Shown here: positions 10,493 to 20,910 of the stretch, piece after piece
How the letters are laid out: each line of letters begins with the position of its first letter
Numbering within the stretch: the first letter of the stretch is position 1
DNA from: Prorocentrum cordatum
Lineage: Eukaryota > Sar > Dinophyceae > Prorocentrales > Prorocentraceae
Assembly: GCA_963575745.1 (NCBI GenBank)
Contig: CAUYUJ010015009.1
Coordinates: forward strand, 1-64,000
Direction of reading: 5' to 3'
DNA: 64,000 nt
Translations under genes and position numbers: made by a program
Notes under the pieces: model-generated
The model's database searches: none
Told to the model about the DNA's origin: nothing
What the model saw: only the letters and a program-made list of their open reading frames with translations

Positions 10493-12178
10493 AAGTGGCT
10501 GGCTCTATCTCGGCTCTTCGGATGTCTCTGGTCAGGTTAGGCTGGCATGTGGTTCATTTTATGACAATTAAAAACGGCCTGGGGCAGATCACCCCCCTCG
10601 GCATGTCCCCCCCCGCTCTGGTCACCAAGCTTGTGCGCGATGGCGATGTCGGGATGCTGGAACGAGCTTGCGGCGAAAAGAGGGGTGTGTTGCCTTGAGT
10701 TTGTTACGATATGGTCAAGGAATGTTTGGATCCCCGTTGGAAGAAGCCCACCCCCTCGCAAAAAAGCTCGCATCGGGGCGTTCGCGACAGAGGCGTTCTT
10801 CACGGGTGCTCGCGCTGTTGAACGCGGGCATTGCGTTACCCCCGATTGTCCTTTCTGCGGGCAAAGAGACGCGATATTCCATCGGCCGCGGGAATGCCAG
10901 CATCCGCCTGTTGTCGCCGATCGCAGCGAGGCGGTGAATCAGGAGATCGCGGAAGCTGCCCTGTCTGCCAAGGCGGCTAGCGACCCTGACGTTACGTTTG
11001 TTGTTTTGTTAGTGGGGCCTTTTCGGCATCCCGCCGACTCGTTCCCGAGGCCCTTGAGCGAGCCTGATGACGGTCCCATCCTTGTCTGGCACAGGAAAGA
11101 CTTGGTTCCTGCGGACGGGCAACCTCTTGGCGTTGGAGTCTGGGGCGACTTTTTTGTTCGACGGCTCCTGCACTCGTCATCCTGTCAGGGAGCTCTCTCG
11201 CGCTGCCAGCTCGGCGTGCATGGTTGATGCCCGCGGGGAGCTCCGGGCCGAGTTTAGGGCTCCCGTTTGGGGCCCTTGCCCCCAGACCCCATCAAGGGGC
11301 TGAGTTCCCCGCTTTCACGTGGGCTAATGTTCTTTCGAGGCGCCTTGCTGACTCGCGTTTATTCTGATTGTAGTAATGTGGCCATGTTGGCCGCCAGGTC
11401 GAAGCCTGAGCAGCTGTCGGCCAAGCGAATGTATTCTGGAGCCTTCCTGCAGTGTTATGCCCAGCAGCAGTCGCTGGCCAGCTGCAGTAAGGCGCATGCC
11501 CATTTGTCGGTCGGCGAGCCAGGTATTTCTGATCGTGAAAGGCGGCCTCGAGTTGGCAACAGACACGCCGACGCGGCCGCCAAATTTGCCGCCCACCTCC
11601 ACCCGCAGCCCGCGGCCTTGATGGAGGACGCTGACCGTCTGGTCAAGCACGCCCGTGCCGCTTTGAAGGTTGCCGCCCCTGTGCCGTTTCAGTGGCCGCC
11701 GTTGGACCTGTCGGAGGTGGACTGGATCGTCCCTGAGCCCAGTGGATCTTCCCAGTTCGGCCACCACTGGCAGCAATGACTGGAGGTGCGTTGTGTGTCT
11801 TCGGGTTTGCAAAGCGAGCTCTCGACCCCCAGGTGGACGTCGCCCACAGGAGTCTAAACTTCATGCGACGAAGCTCGACAATCTTGGTCATAAGACCATT
11901 GCTTTCGATTGGTGATTCTTCCGTGTTGTTTATGTGCGTCAGATGTAAATGCCGTTCCTCCGGTGCTTCTGCCAGGTGTCTGGGGGGGCAAAAGTTTGCC
12001 ACCACCTAGCAGGGCTGCTAAGCAGGGCTGGTCTTACCTTTGTAAAGGTCAGCATACACACTATGAGATGCGCTCCAAGGGCGTCACGGTGGACTTTGGC
12101 CATGTTTTTGAATGCTTTAACAGCTACACGCCTGAAGTCGAGCCGGCCCCATCTAGGGCCTGCGGTTCCGCTTCTTGA
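10493..12178 (+). pseudogene. LINE ORF2, zinc finger and RNase H tail
   Basis: After the RT, one frame from 10631 to 11220 reads CVTPDCPFCGQRDAIFHRPREC, a CX2C...HX4C-type finger seen at the C-terminus of many LINE ORF2 proteins. RNase H follows in two frames: LFDGSC with its first Asp at 11160, then VYSDCSNVAML at about 11355 and GNRHADAAAKFAA at about 11550, the last RNase H block. The frame stops at 11779. Weak Cys-rich coding similarity (WRCVVCLRVC) continues to about 12178. RNase H removes RNA from the cDNA hybrid. The frames are broken between blocks. Confidence 0.6.
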
Positions 12179-12765
12179 CGGTGGCGTGCCGTCCGTGACG
12201 AGTCTACAGTGTTGCGCCCGTGGCAGTTAAGTTCAAGTTGGGAGAGGGGAGACGGCCATCCCCTGCGTCTTAGCACTTGCTTTGTGCACGTAATGCTTTG
12301 CAGCTGTTCGCGCGGACGGTGCGTGTGTATAGGTATTGTGGTTGTTTTCCCTTGCTAGGGGCTTGCTTGAGCGGGCAGGAGATTCGCTGTCTCTCGTGCC
12401 GCGCGTCGCTCGCTCGTCCCTCTGTTTTCAGGGGCAAGGCCTGCGCGGGAGAGAGTACGTGTACTCCCTCCGCATGCCGTTGGCCTGCCCGCCCTTCGGG
12501 GTTGTTGCGGGTCTCTGCTGTCGGTTTCCGAGTGGGCGCTCCGCCAGCACCCGCCGCGAGCCTCAATGAGGTGTCTTCGCGCTTAGAAGCTTGAGCCTTT
12601 TGCACTTGGATGCTCCTCCCTCCGTAGCATTCGAGTTTTTCCCAGCCTCGGCTGGGATCTCGAGGTGTCGGCGTGGAGCCCCAAAAAATACTCCTCTTGC
12701 CCATCGTCCCTCAGCCTCCTCAATGCGTATCCCTTCCCCGCTTCCCACAGGAAAGACTTGAGAAG
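12179..12765. other. 3' flank of the LINE, no gene
   Basis: No recognisable coding content. It could be the LINE 3' untranslated region or flanking DNA. Short open frames on both strands are Arg/Ser/Cys-rich and overlap. Confidence 0.4.
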
Positions 12766-13135
12766 GAGCAGGAGCGATGGAAAGAGGAGGGGGGGAAGGA
12801 GCAGGAGCAGGAGCAGGAGGAGGATTGATTGGAGTTTGAGGGGGTGCAGGAGGAGGAGGAGGAGGAGGAGGAGGAGGAGGAGGAGGGGGAGGAAGGAGGA
12901 GGATAGGAGAAGAGGCGGATCGAGAAGGAGCATGAGTGGCCCCTGAAACCTCATCCTCCTACTGCTGCTGCTCCTTCGCCCTCTCCTCCTCTCCTCCTCC
13001 TCCTCTCCTCCTCATCCTCCTCCTCCTCCTCCTCCTCCTCACTCCTCCTCCTCCTCCTCCTCCGCCTCTTCCTCCTCCTCCTCTTCTTCCTCCTCCTCCT
13101 CTTCCTCTCCCTCCCCCTCTCCTCCCCGCTCCCAA
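12766..13135. repeat. facing (GGA)n purine and (CCT)n pyrimidine blocks
   Basis: 12766-12930 is almost pure purine (GGA/GAG). 12948-13135 is almost pure pyrimidine (CTC/CCT). The two blocks are near reverse complements around an 18-bp centre, so the strand could fold into a large imperfect hairpin. Leu-, Arg- and Pro-repeat open frames across it are shadows. Confidence 0.75.
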
Positions 13136-13256
13136 TCAGGACCCCCTTACGGAGCAGAACCCAGCAAAACCACACGAGAACGCAACGACCAACACAAAAA
13201 ACAAAGAGAGAGGAATATATATATATACATATATATATATAACAAAAAAACAAAAG

Positions 13257-13406
<150 letters not shown>

Positions 13407-13454
13407 GCCCACACACCCCACCCCGAAGGTTACGTTGTTGATTGCTTCTTGTGG

Positions 13455-14165
13455 TTCTTGCTGGGTAGGAGGAGAAGGAGGAGCAGGCAGGCGGAGCAGA
13501 AGGGAGGAGGAGGAGGAGGAGGAACACGAAGCAGGAGAGGAGAGAGAGAGACGGTGAGAGGATGAAGATGGCCGACGAGGGAGAGAAAGAGAGAGAGAGA
13601 GAGGGAGAGAGGTGGAAGAGGAAGAACGCGAAGTGGAATGGAGTTGGTTCGAGTGGTTACGCCCGCCGTCATTTTGCAGCGGTCCCCCTTCGACCCCGAA
13701 GCCGCCCCTGCCATTTTACGAGGAGTAGGAGGAGGAGGACGGCGACGTCGAGGAGGAGGAGGAGGAGGAGGAGGCAGGAGGAGGCATGAGGACGAGGGGG
13801 TGGAGAGGGGTACGGAGGGTTGGGAGCAGGAAACATGGAAGGTTGCGAAAAGGAGGAGAGGAGGATGAGGAGGAGGAGCAGCAGCAGCAGCAGGTGGAGG
13901 AGAAAGGCAGAGGAGAGGACAGGATAGGACAGGGGAGGGGAGAGGCGAGGAGGGAGGAGAGACGAGGATGATGAGGACAGAGGCGAAAAGAGGAGAGGAG
14001 AGGTGAACATATCAAAAGGAAGAGAAGGAGGAGGAGAGCAGGCGAGGAGGGGAGGATGAGGGAGGAGAGGAAGGCTCAGAATGAGTAGGCGGAGGACAGG
14101 AAGGCGAGGAGCAAGAGGATGATGAGTTGCAGGAGGATCAGGCGAAGCAGGAGGATCACTCTAAG
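13455..14165. repeat. 700-bp GA/GGA-rich purine tract
   Basis: Mostly AGGAGG, GAGAGA and AGCAG iterations on the plus strand, broken by a non-repetitive insert at about 13625-13725. It can form triplex-type structure in principle. No gene. Confidence 0.7.
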
Positions 14166-14929
14166 GTTTGTCAGGCAGCACTGTCCGGCCAGCTCCATTC
14201 CAGGTAGCCACGCGCGGCAGCCGTATGGATAATTAGTGGACTCGGGTCGTCCAGGACACGTCCTCGCGCTTGCGAGTGCACGTTAGATCCAGCCGACGGA
14301 GTTCCGCGTGCAATTCGACACAGTCGATCGAGTTCTGCGCGCGGTGCGGCCAGTGTCTAAACTTGAGAGTCGCGTTGGCCAACTTCGTTTCAAGAAGGAG
14401 TGCTGCTATCCCAAACCCGCCCAGTTTGGCCTATGGTGCCTTGATCCGATCTTGTTTCGCGGTTCTCTCCCCATCAAGGTTCTCCTCATTATCGTGTTTG
14501 TTTCCTACCCTATATATGATTTCCCCCCTCTCGCATTCTCCATTCTCGTCCTCCTCCTTCCTCAAGCGTTCCGTGGGACTCTCTTGTCCTCTTCCCTCTC
14601 CTCGAGCATTCTCGCCCTCCTTCCTCAAGCGCTCGAGCTCCAAAAACTCAATTCTGCTGCTATCCTTCAACATGCTGTCGTCAGTATCCTCGCTCCCGTT
14701 CTGTACTTCGAGCAAGACACGCAGCAACAGCAGCAGGAGGAGCAAGAGTTGCGGTATTTGCAGGGCCACTGAAAATTCATTCAACTGAGGAGGCACGGAG
14801 GTCAGGTACAGAGAGGAGAATTGTTTCCGCTGGAAGCTGGCGGAGGGATGGCAGAAAGCAGCAGGTGGTCATTGTCATTGTTCTGGGCCCAAAGAACATT
14901 TGAGCGGAGGTGGTTTGGCCAGTTCCGCT
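14166..14929 (-). CDS. uncertain acidic/charged ORF within intergenic DNA
   Basis: The minus-strand frame 14431-14796 (GTG or later start) reads a Leu-rich stretch and then a charged helix (EFLELERLRKEGENARGEG) in which a roughly 60-bp unit is duplicated (ERLRKE occurs twice). The Leu stretch comes from a CTC/CTG run. Nothing identifies a family. The rest of this interval has no feature. Confidence 0.15.
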
Positions 14930-15345
14930 TGAGGCATCCTGGGAACTCTGCTCGTTAGCCCCGCGCGGGAGGTGGTCCGCGAAGCCGTCCTCCCAACTCT
15001 GGCTTCCGAGATGCCACAAGCGACGTAGTCCGAGTCCGGCCGTTCTCGCCTGAAACATCCTCTCAATTGTGGGTTTCGAGATGCAGCGAGAGGCCAGCCC
15101 GACTCGCTCGAAACATCCTCTCAATTGTGGTCTCCGAGATGCCACGGTAGATGTCCAGCCAGTTTCGTTTGGCACATCTTCGCAACTCAGGGACCAGGGA
15201 TGCCCTGGCCTGAGGTGGTCCAGCCCGTCTCGCTCGAGACATCCTCGCCACTCTGGGATCGGAGACGCCCTGGCCTGAAGTGGTCCAGGCAACCCTGCCT
15301 GACACGTCCTCGCAATTCTGGGTTCGACCATTTCGCCCGAAACGT
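14930..15345. repeat. minisatellite, about 64-bp unit, about six copies
   Basis: Each unit contains 'CATCCTC.CAA.T.TGG' followed by 'GAGATGCC' and a CCAG-CCCG-TCTCGCT block; successive units begin near 15053, 15111, 15175, 15239 and 15303, with a more diverged one upstream. Units differ by 15-30 percent, so the array is old. The open frame on the minus strand simply follows the unit. Confidence 0.7.
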
Positions 15346-15495
15346 CGTCGCATCTACTTGCTCACAGGCCTTTCTGGTTCGGGGGGGGCGGCGTGCTCCG
15401 GCATACCCCCGCACCTCGAGTTTCCCTTTTTTGCGCTTCAGAGGGGCACGCTGAGACAGCGAGCCATCTTGGCATGTGGATTCTGTCCAATGGGT

Positions 15496-15653
15496 TTAAG
15501 TCGGGCCTGTCCCTCTACAGGAGGGAAAATTCAAAAATAGTCAAAAAATAGTCAGGGGACGATTTTTTGAGCGTTTCCTGACCATTGTTGGGTATTTTTG
15601 GGTATTTTTTGTTTCGTACAACATCCCCATGTAGGGGGACAGGCCCGACTTAA
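15496..15653. mobile_element. 158-bp TTAA-flanked miniature inverted-repeat element
   Basis: The arm 15496-15519 and the reversed arm 15630-15653 match at 23 of 24 positions. Each begins with TTAA followed by GTCGGGCCTGTCCCTCTACA (one difference). If TTAA is the duplicated target, the element is 150 bp with 20-bp terminal repeats. The interior is non-coding with short direct repeats (AAAATAGTCA, GGGTATTTTT). TTAA is the target of piggyBac-type transposases, but the terminal bases do not match the usual piggyBac start, so the family is open. A second, one-ended copy lies at 17641. Confidence 0.7.
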
Positions 15654-15655
15654 CA

Positions 15656-16508
15656 ATGGATGCGCTGGATATGCTTGCTCCCCTCCCGCGGTCTCCGGAG
15701 TTGGCTTGGTTGTACCTTGGCCGCGGTTGTAGCAAGTATCGCGGTGCTTATCAACATCGTTGGCAGCAGCCTGAGAACACACGCCATTCCTCTCGTGATG
15801 CTTGGTGGTCCGACGCCCGGCATTTTCAGAGGGAGGACGAGCGTTGGACATGCGGGCTTGACTGCAAGCGCAAAAAGAATCATGATTCGGCCAACTTATG
15901 CAAGCACTGCAAGGGGCCTAGAAGTGCTGAAGTCAAAGCTGCCCCTGGTCGGTTTGGGAGGGCGCTCTCTCCCAGTGCAGGTGATCCCCCCGAGTCCTGC
16001 CACGGAGTTGCCTCTGTGCACAAGCTGGTGGAGACCAGTGAAAATTACGGCGATACAATCGCAGTGGGACCATAAAGTCATACTTCGTCGCAAGGCGGAG
16101 GCAAACAAGCCACCTCTCGAGTAGCCTCTTCCATTGTCATCGCCAGGAGTCGGAACAGAAAGCACACGGTTCGGAGAAGCGTCTAGATCGTGGTTGTTTG
16201 AGTTGGCCAAGGCATACAAATGGTTGGCTAAGAGAAGTATTGTCACAGGTCTGCGTGCGGAGCTCAATGACGGGGATGCCCACGTTGTTGGCCGACATAT
16301 ATTACACAGTCAATTACCTTCTTGAACCCGCTCACTGGCCGCAGAAATGCCGATCCGTGATGATGGTGACATCTCTTCTGTGAAAGTTGACGCTGCCAAC
16401 CTACTGCAGTTCCACCAGCGTCAAGGAACAGCAGGAGTCTGCGCGCAAACAGACGGGAGAGGTGGGCAAACTTTGATTGGAAAGATGGAGTATGTCAAAA
16501 AAGTATAG
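15656..16508 (+). pseudogene. zinc-finger protein, LINE ORF1-like
   Basis: ATG 15656 opens 139 codons. Residues around 64-85 form a WTCX3CX11CX2C finger (KKNHDSANL between the Cys pairs), the same spacing from the second to third Cys as the ORF1 finger at 6084-6140. A shift of frame gives, from about 16134, ESTRFGEASRSWLFELAKAY and LRAELNDGDAHVVG. After one stop (16322-16324) the same frame continues through DDGDISSVKVDAANLLQFHQ to TAG 16506-16508. This is read as one decayed gene of about 280 residues, probably a LINE ORF1 relative without its ORF2. The start codon lies two bases after the TTAA element. Confidence 0.4.
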
Positions 16509-17640
16509 AGGGCACGTATCTAGAACGCAACGGAAGCGGGGGACCAAAAAGTTGGGGGGGTTCCCCGCCCCCCGACTTGGCGCGCCGTTGCGGCTAGGGT
16601 ATAGCGAGTCGCGTCTTGCCCCTGGGGCCGATCGAAAGCTGTCGGGGCGCGGGGGGGCTGAGGCGGTTGAGGCTCGGCTGCGCGCGCCGGGCGGGCCGTT
16701 CGCCGGAGACCTCCACGGAGGAGGAGCGAGGGCGGAAACAGAAGCCTTGCAGGGGAAGGGGGGGGAGAAGGTGGAAGATCAGGGCTGCTGAGTGGAAACG
16801 GGGGCGGAGCAGGGGAGGGTCGGAGGGGCACACCGAGAGAGTGGCCCTCTGCTGGAGTGACCTCTGGCGCGGGCTGCAGGAGTCCCCCGAGCAATGGCTG
16901 CAGTCGAGGTACGGATTGACCTGCGGAGGCCCATGCCCCAATCGTTGGGAAAGGCGAGGTCGGGACCTCCCGTATCAAAAATAATTACGCGCACTGTTTA
17001 GATCCATATACATATATCTAGTAAGACAGATATACCATTCTTGCCGTTCTGGGATTCTCCACCATTCCTGGATCACGTTGCTGTATGGCAGAAAATGATT
17101 CCCAAAGTGGGTAAACCCGGGAAGTGCGCATTAGTAAGGCAATGTCTGGTTTATGTTCGACGATTGTAACACCAGAAGTGTTTCGTATTCGGAGTGGTGC
17201 CCTTGTGACGCTCACACCGTGCTCTGGGAGCGAAGCGTTTCATTTCCAAGTGTTAGGTGTTGATTCGGCCAGGTCTTGGGGGCACGGAGCTGGGCGGTGA
17301 CCTTTGACCGCTTCGCCGATACGGCATATACGTCAACATATGTTTTGGGGCATCGTTGCGCACATGGGACCACACACCACATACGCATCGTTCCTGGCGG
17401 GGAATAGCTGTCGAGAAGGCCGGCCGCTAAACGAACCGAGAAAAGAATGAAGAAACAAAACAGGGAAACGCACCCATCAAAAGAAGAGTTGCAGTGATTC
17501 ATAAGGAGGGATCACCGTAGGAGAGGGAACCAGTGGGAGAGAAAAAAACACGAGCCCCGCAAGAGCAAGACAATAGTTTACAGACCCCCCCGTGGCGAGT
17601 TGACCCATTGCGGCGGAAATGCAACAATTTGAATGTAGCG
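16509..17640. other. intergenic, no supported gene
   Basis: 16540-16900 is G-rich with overlapping open frames on both strands. 16980-17640 is AT-richer. A 96-codon minus-strand frame (17212-17502) starts with a hydrophobic segment that could mimic a signal peptide, but nothing else supports it. Confidence 0.4.
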
Positions 17641-17760
17641 TTAAGTCGGGCATGTCCCTCTACAGAAATAATATTGCGGTGCTGGGGAAGATTTTTTCCC
17701 AACCATCCTGTGGTGCTGGGTCATCGTTTTGAAGAGACGGTCCCCGCGTTATCTTCCGCT
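17641..17760 (+). mobile_element. second copy of the TTAA element, one end only
   Basis: 17641-17664 repeats the left arm of the 15496 element with one change (CATGTCCC for CCTGTCCC) and begins with the same TTAA. The following 'GGGGAAGATTTTTTCCCAACCAT' region matches the interior block of the first copy with gaps. No right arm is present: the copy runs out toward the minisatellite at 17818. Confidence 0.55.
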
Positions 17761-17817
17761 TCTTCTTCTACTCGTCCTCTCCCCCTCCTCCCTCCTCCCC
17801 TCACCCCCCTCACTTTG

Positions 17818-18770
17818 GCACACCCCTCACACATTTCGTGGCCCCACCAGGAGCTCCACCGAAGGCCCTAGTGGGGGTGCCCGCATGTGGTCCGCACACC
17901 CATTTTGGCACACCCTTCACGCGCTTCGTGGCTCCATAGTGAACTCTACCGAAGGCCCCAGTGGGGGTGCCCGCATGCGGTCCCCACACACATTTCGGCA
18001 CACCCCCTCTCACACGTTTCGTGGCCCCGTAAGGAGCTCCACAGAAGGCTCTGTGGGGGTGCCCGCATGCGGTCCCCACACCCATTTCGGCATACCCTTC
18101 GCACGTTTCGTGGCCCCCTAGGGAGCTCCGCCGATGGCTCATTAGTGCCCGCACGCGGTCCGCACACCCATTTTGGCACACCCTTCATACGCTTCGTGGC
18201 CCCATAGGGAGCTCCACCGAAGGCCCTAGTATAGGGAGCTCCACCGAAGGCCCTAGTGCCACTGTCCACATGCGTCCGCCGCACCCATGTCGGCACACCC
18301 TTCACATGTTTCGTGACACCGTAGGGAGCTCCACCGAAGGCCCCACTGCCACGGTCCACATGCGTCCCCCGCACCCATTTCGGCACACCCTTCACACGCT
18401 TCGTGGCTCCCATCGGGAGCTCCACCGAAGGCCCCAACGCCACCGTCCATATGCGTCCCGCACACCACCCATTTCGGCACACCCCTCACACGTTTCGTGG
18501 CCCCACAGGGAGCTCCACCGAAGGCCCCACTACCACCTTCCATTTGCGTCCTCCACACCCATGTCGGCACACCCCTCACACGTTTCGCCACCCAATAGTG
18601 AACTCAACGGAAGGTTCTGGTGCCACCGCCCGCATGCATCCCCCGTCACCCAGTTCGGCACACCTCTCACATGTTTCGTGGCCCCAAGGCTCTAGTGCCA
18701 CATGCCTCCGCCGCACCCATGTCGGCACACCCTTCGCACGTTTCGTGGCCCCATGGGGAGCGCCACCGAA
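17818..18770. repeat. minisatellite, 90-bp unit, about 10.5 copies
   Basis: Unit starts near 17818, 17908, 17998, 18090, 18176, 18292, 18382, 18477, 18567, 18657 and 18724. The constant core is CACACCC.TCACACGTTTCGTGGCCCC, then GGAGCTCCACCGAAGGCCC. The first four units carry GGGGGTGCCCGCATGCGGTC and later ones GCCAC.GTCCACATGCGTCC, so there are two subtypes in blocks. One unit (18176) has an internal 26-bp duplication. Because 90 is divisible by three, open frames with a 30-residue period run on both strands; no evidence of translation. Confidence 0.85.
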
Positions 18771-18947
18771 GAAAATATTCACAATTGCAGTACGCTTAAT
18801 TGCATATGGTTGGATTCTCCGCCAGGCTAATTCTAATGTTTTTTGTTGTGTATTATTGCGCCGCCGATCCGGGGAGAGCTCTGAGGGGAGAGTTTTTGGG
18901 GCGGTAGCGGCTAGATTCGGCTAGATATGAGGGGGGGGTTTGGAACG

Positions 18948-19460
18948 CCCGAAACATGTTGGGGATGCGGAAGTCATTAAGAAAACGCCAGATGGGAGTT
19001 GCCCCGACTTCCCCCCCCGTCCCCCCCTTCCCCAGAGAGGGGTCCGGGCAGAGTTCCGAGGGGAGAGTCCTGGGAGAGGGGTCCCTGGCACCCCCGAAAC
19101 ATCTAGTCATTAAGAAAATGCCAGATGGAGACCCCCCCTCATTTTCCACTTCCCCGACAGAGCCACGCCAGCGACCGCCGCGGGACCCCCCGAAACATTT
19201 GGGGGATGCGCGAATCATGCAGAAATCGCCAGATGGAGGCCCTTCCCCTCCCTCCCGCACTTCCCCGGCAAAGCCCGCCATACAACCTTGGGCCCCCCCG
19301 AAACATCTGGGGGACACGCGAATTATGGAGAAAACGCTAGATGCAGGCATCCCCCTTCCTTTCCTTCTTTCTCCGGCAAAGCCACCCCAGCGATTGTGGG
19401 ACCCCCCGAAACATTTCAGGGATGCGCAAATCATGCAGCAATCGCCAGATGGAGCTTCAT
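18948..19460. repeat. minisatellite, about 106-bp unit, five copies
   Basis: Each unit has CCCGAAACAT.T.GGGGATGCG, AA.CGCCAGATGGAG, a C-rich block, and CTTCCCC..CAAAGCC. Units begin near 18948, 19089, 19185, 19294 and 19404; spacing varies from 96 to 141 bp. Non-coding. Confidence 0.75.
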
Positions 19461-20103
19461 TGAGTATGATGCTGTTTCTCCCGCTCCAAATCCAACTTGC
19501 GGTGAAAGAGAAGAAAAATAGATTACGAAACAACGTGGGCGAAAACATCAGAAACCGCATGGAGATTACTTACGCAACGCGGATTAATGCATGCCATTGT
19601 CGAAATGGCGGCGTTGCTATCGAAATCAAATCGTTGCTTGCTGTATAGCCGCCGGAATTGCGGGTGTAGACGGGGTCACACAAATCGGGGTCGTAGGCGA
19701 TTTCGTCGCAATTGACAGCGCCGTCATGTTGCATTTGTATTATGAATCCGAAGAACCGAATTCAGCAATGCCGGTGTCAGAAATATGCATAGGTTTGAAG
19801 TAAAATCGACCCCCGGTTATTTTGTTATTGGTCGGGCAATTTTTGTCGCCACACTTGGGTCCGTCAGAAAATGCAAAATATTCTTGTTATTGCGGGTGGC
19901 TGTTCGATATTAATACGCGTTTGAATATGAAAACGGTGAGGACAAATACGGAAAGCGGTGGGAATTGATATTGAGGGTGGGCACGGAAATGACTACGAAT
20001 AGAAACAGAAATGGGCATGGATGGATACACCGAAGAAGTTAATTGGACACAATTTTGGTGTGAATGAATACGAAATACGGAATCCGTTTCCACCGATCTT
20101 AGA
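19461..20103. other. AT-richer intergenic DNA
   Basis: Lower GC than its surroundings; precedes the reverse-transcriptase element. No gene or repeat recognised. Confidence 0.4.
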
Positions 20104-20910
20104 TTGTTTAAATTTGCGAATGGCTATAACAAAATTGCAGGCGTGCAAGGGGCTCAGGGCTCCACACCCCTCTTACCCAATCTCCTATTCTCTGTCACTT
20201 ACCTTTCCTTTGCACCTACCTCTTACACCTTCCGTTGGCATCACACACTTGTGCTCTCGTCTCGTGTGCCTGCCGCTGCTCCGGACGACTGGATCAATGG
20301 AATGGTGGGATGTACTCTCATCTATCGACTGGCACGGGGTTGGTGTTACAGCCTGGGGGTGGGGATCCTGGGCAGCAACTGGTGCCCTGGCGCCGGGAAA
20401 TCCAGTCTTGCTCTCTTGGCAACGCTTCCCAGGGAATGCAAATTGGCTTGGGTACATGCGACAGCCATCTGTTCGGGCGAGGATCCGGCGTACTACTCCA
20501 CGCCAGGGCTTGGGCCGATAACGGTAAGCTATGGATGGCTCCTTCTAGGAGTTGTGGTGGGAGTCGTCATGAGCATGCAAGTCATGCTCTTGTGCACACG
20601 CACACCGCTCGCGATGGCTGTGCCGGCTGCGGCACCGGCAGCACCAGGTGGCATACTGGCATTGCAAAATCAACCTACGCAGATGGAGCTTGCGCAACTG
20701 GAGGTGCTCCGGGCCTTGAGGGCGGGCGGCCGTGGCGCTCTCCGCACGATGGCGACCAACGCCGAGACGACAGAGACGGGTTTCCTCTACCATTTCGCCG
20801 GTCTGCCGGCACCGCCGCCGCCCAGGGCGGCCGGGGCGCATCCTGCCGGTGCTCCGTCGCCGTACTTGGGTGGGGCAGCACCCGCGGGGGCCGGGTACCA
20901 CCCATACTAA
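20104..20910 (+). CDS. possible ORF1 overlapping the RT frame
   Basis: 268 codons in a different frame from the RT ORF. Its second half looks more protein-like than the overlapping RT-frame reading: a hydrophobic segment (GWLLLGVVVGVVMSMQVMLL, about residues 141-160), then MELAQLEVLRALRAGG and a Pro/Ala-rich tail. It ends at TAA 20908-20910. It could be a small first protein of the element or an accidental open frame. The first in-frame codon is alternative; a downstream ATG is likely the true start if the ORF is real. Confidence 0.3.
   Translation: MFKFANGYNKIAGVQGAQGSTPLLPNLLFSVTYLSFAPTSYTFRWHHTLVLSSRVPAAAPDDWINGMVGCTLIYRLARGWCYSLGVGILGSNWCPGAGKSSLALLATLPRECKLAWVHATAICSGEDPAYYSTPGLGPITVSYGWLLLGVVVGVVMSMQVMLLCTRTPLAMAVPAAAPAAPGGILALQNQPTQMELAQLEVLRALRAGGRGALRTMATNAETTETGFLYHFAGLPAPPPPRAAGAHPAGAPSPYLGGAAPAGAGYHPY

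Larger units (their letters stand above)
5682..12270 (+). mobile_element. LINE-type retrotransposon with relict spliced leader, decayed
   Basis: In order on the plus strand: spliced-leader relicts, a zinc-finger ORF1, then ORF2 with endonuclease, reverse transcriptase, CCHC-like zinc finger and RNase H domains, and a short Cys-rich tail. This is the architecture of APE-type LINEs carrying RNase H. Each ORF is interrupted by several frameshifts and stops, so this copy is dead. The 5' end is taken from the spliced leader. The 3' end is uncertain: coding similarity fades at about 12180, and no clear tail or target duplication is visible unless the poly(A) at 13257-13405 belongs to it. Confidence 0.75.

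Noticed and set aside
17890-18180. CCATTTTGGC inside the 90-bp minisatellite as a spliced-leader relict
   Set aside because: Only 10 nt match, it is part of a repeat unit whose other copies read CCATTTCGG or CCATGTCGG, and no gene follows.
17818-19460. CRISPR array
   Set aside because: Units of 90-106 bp are continuous repeats without unique spacers, and the DNA is eukaryotic.
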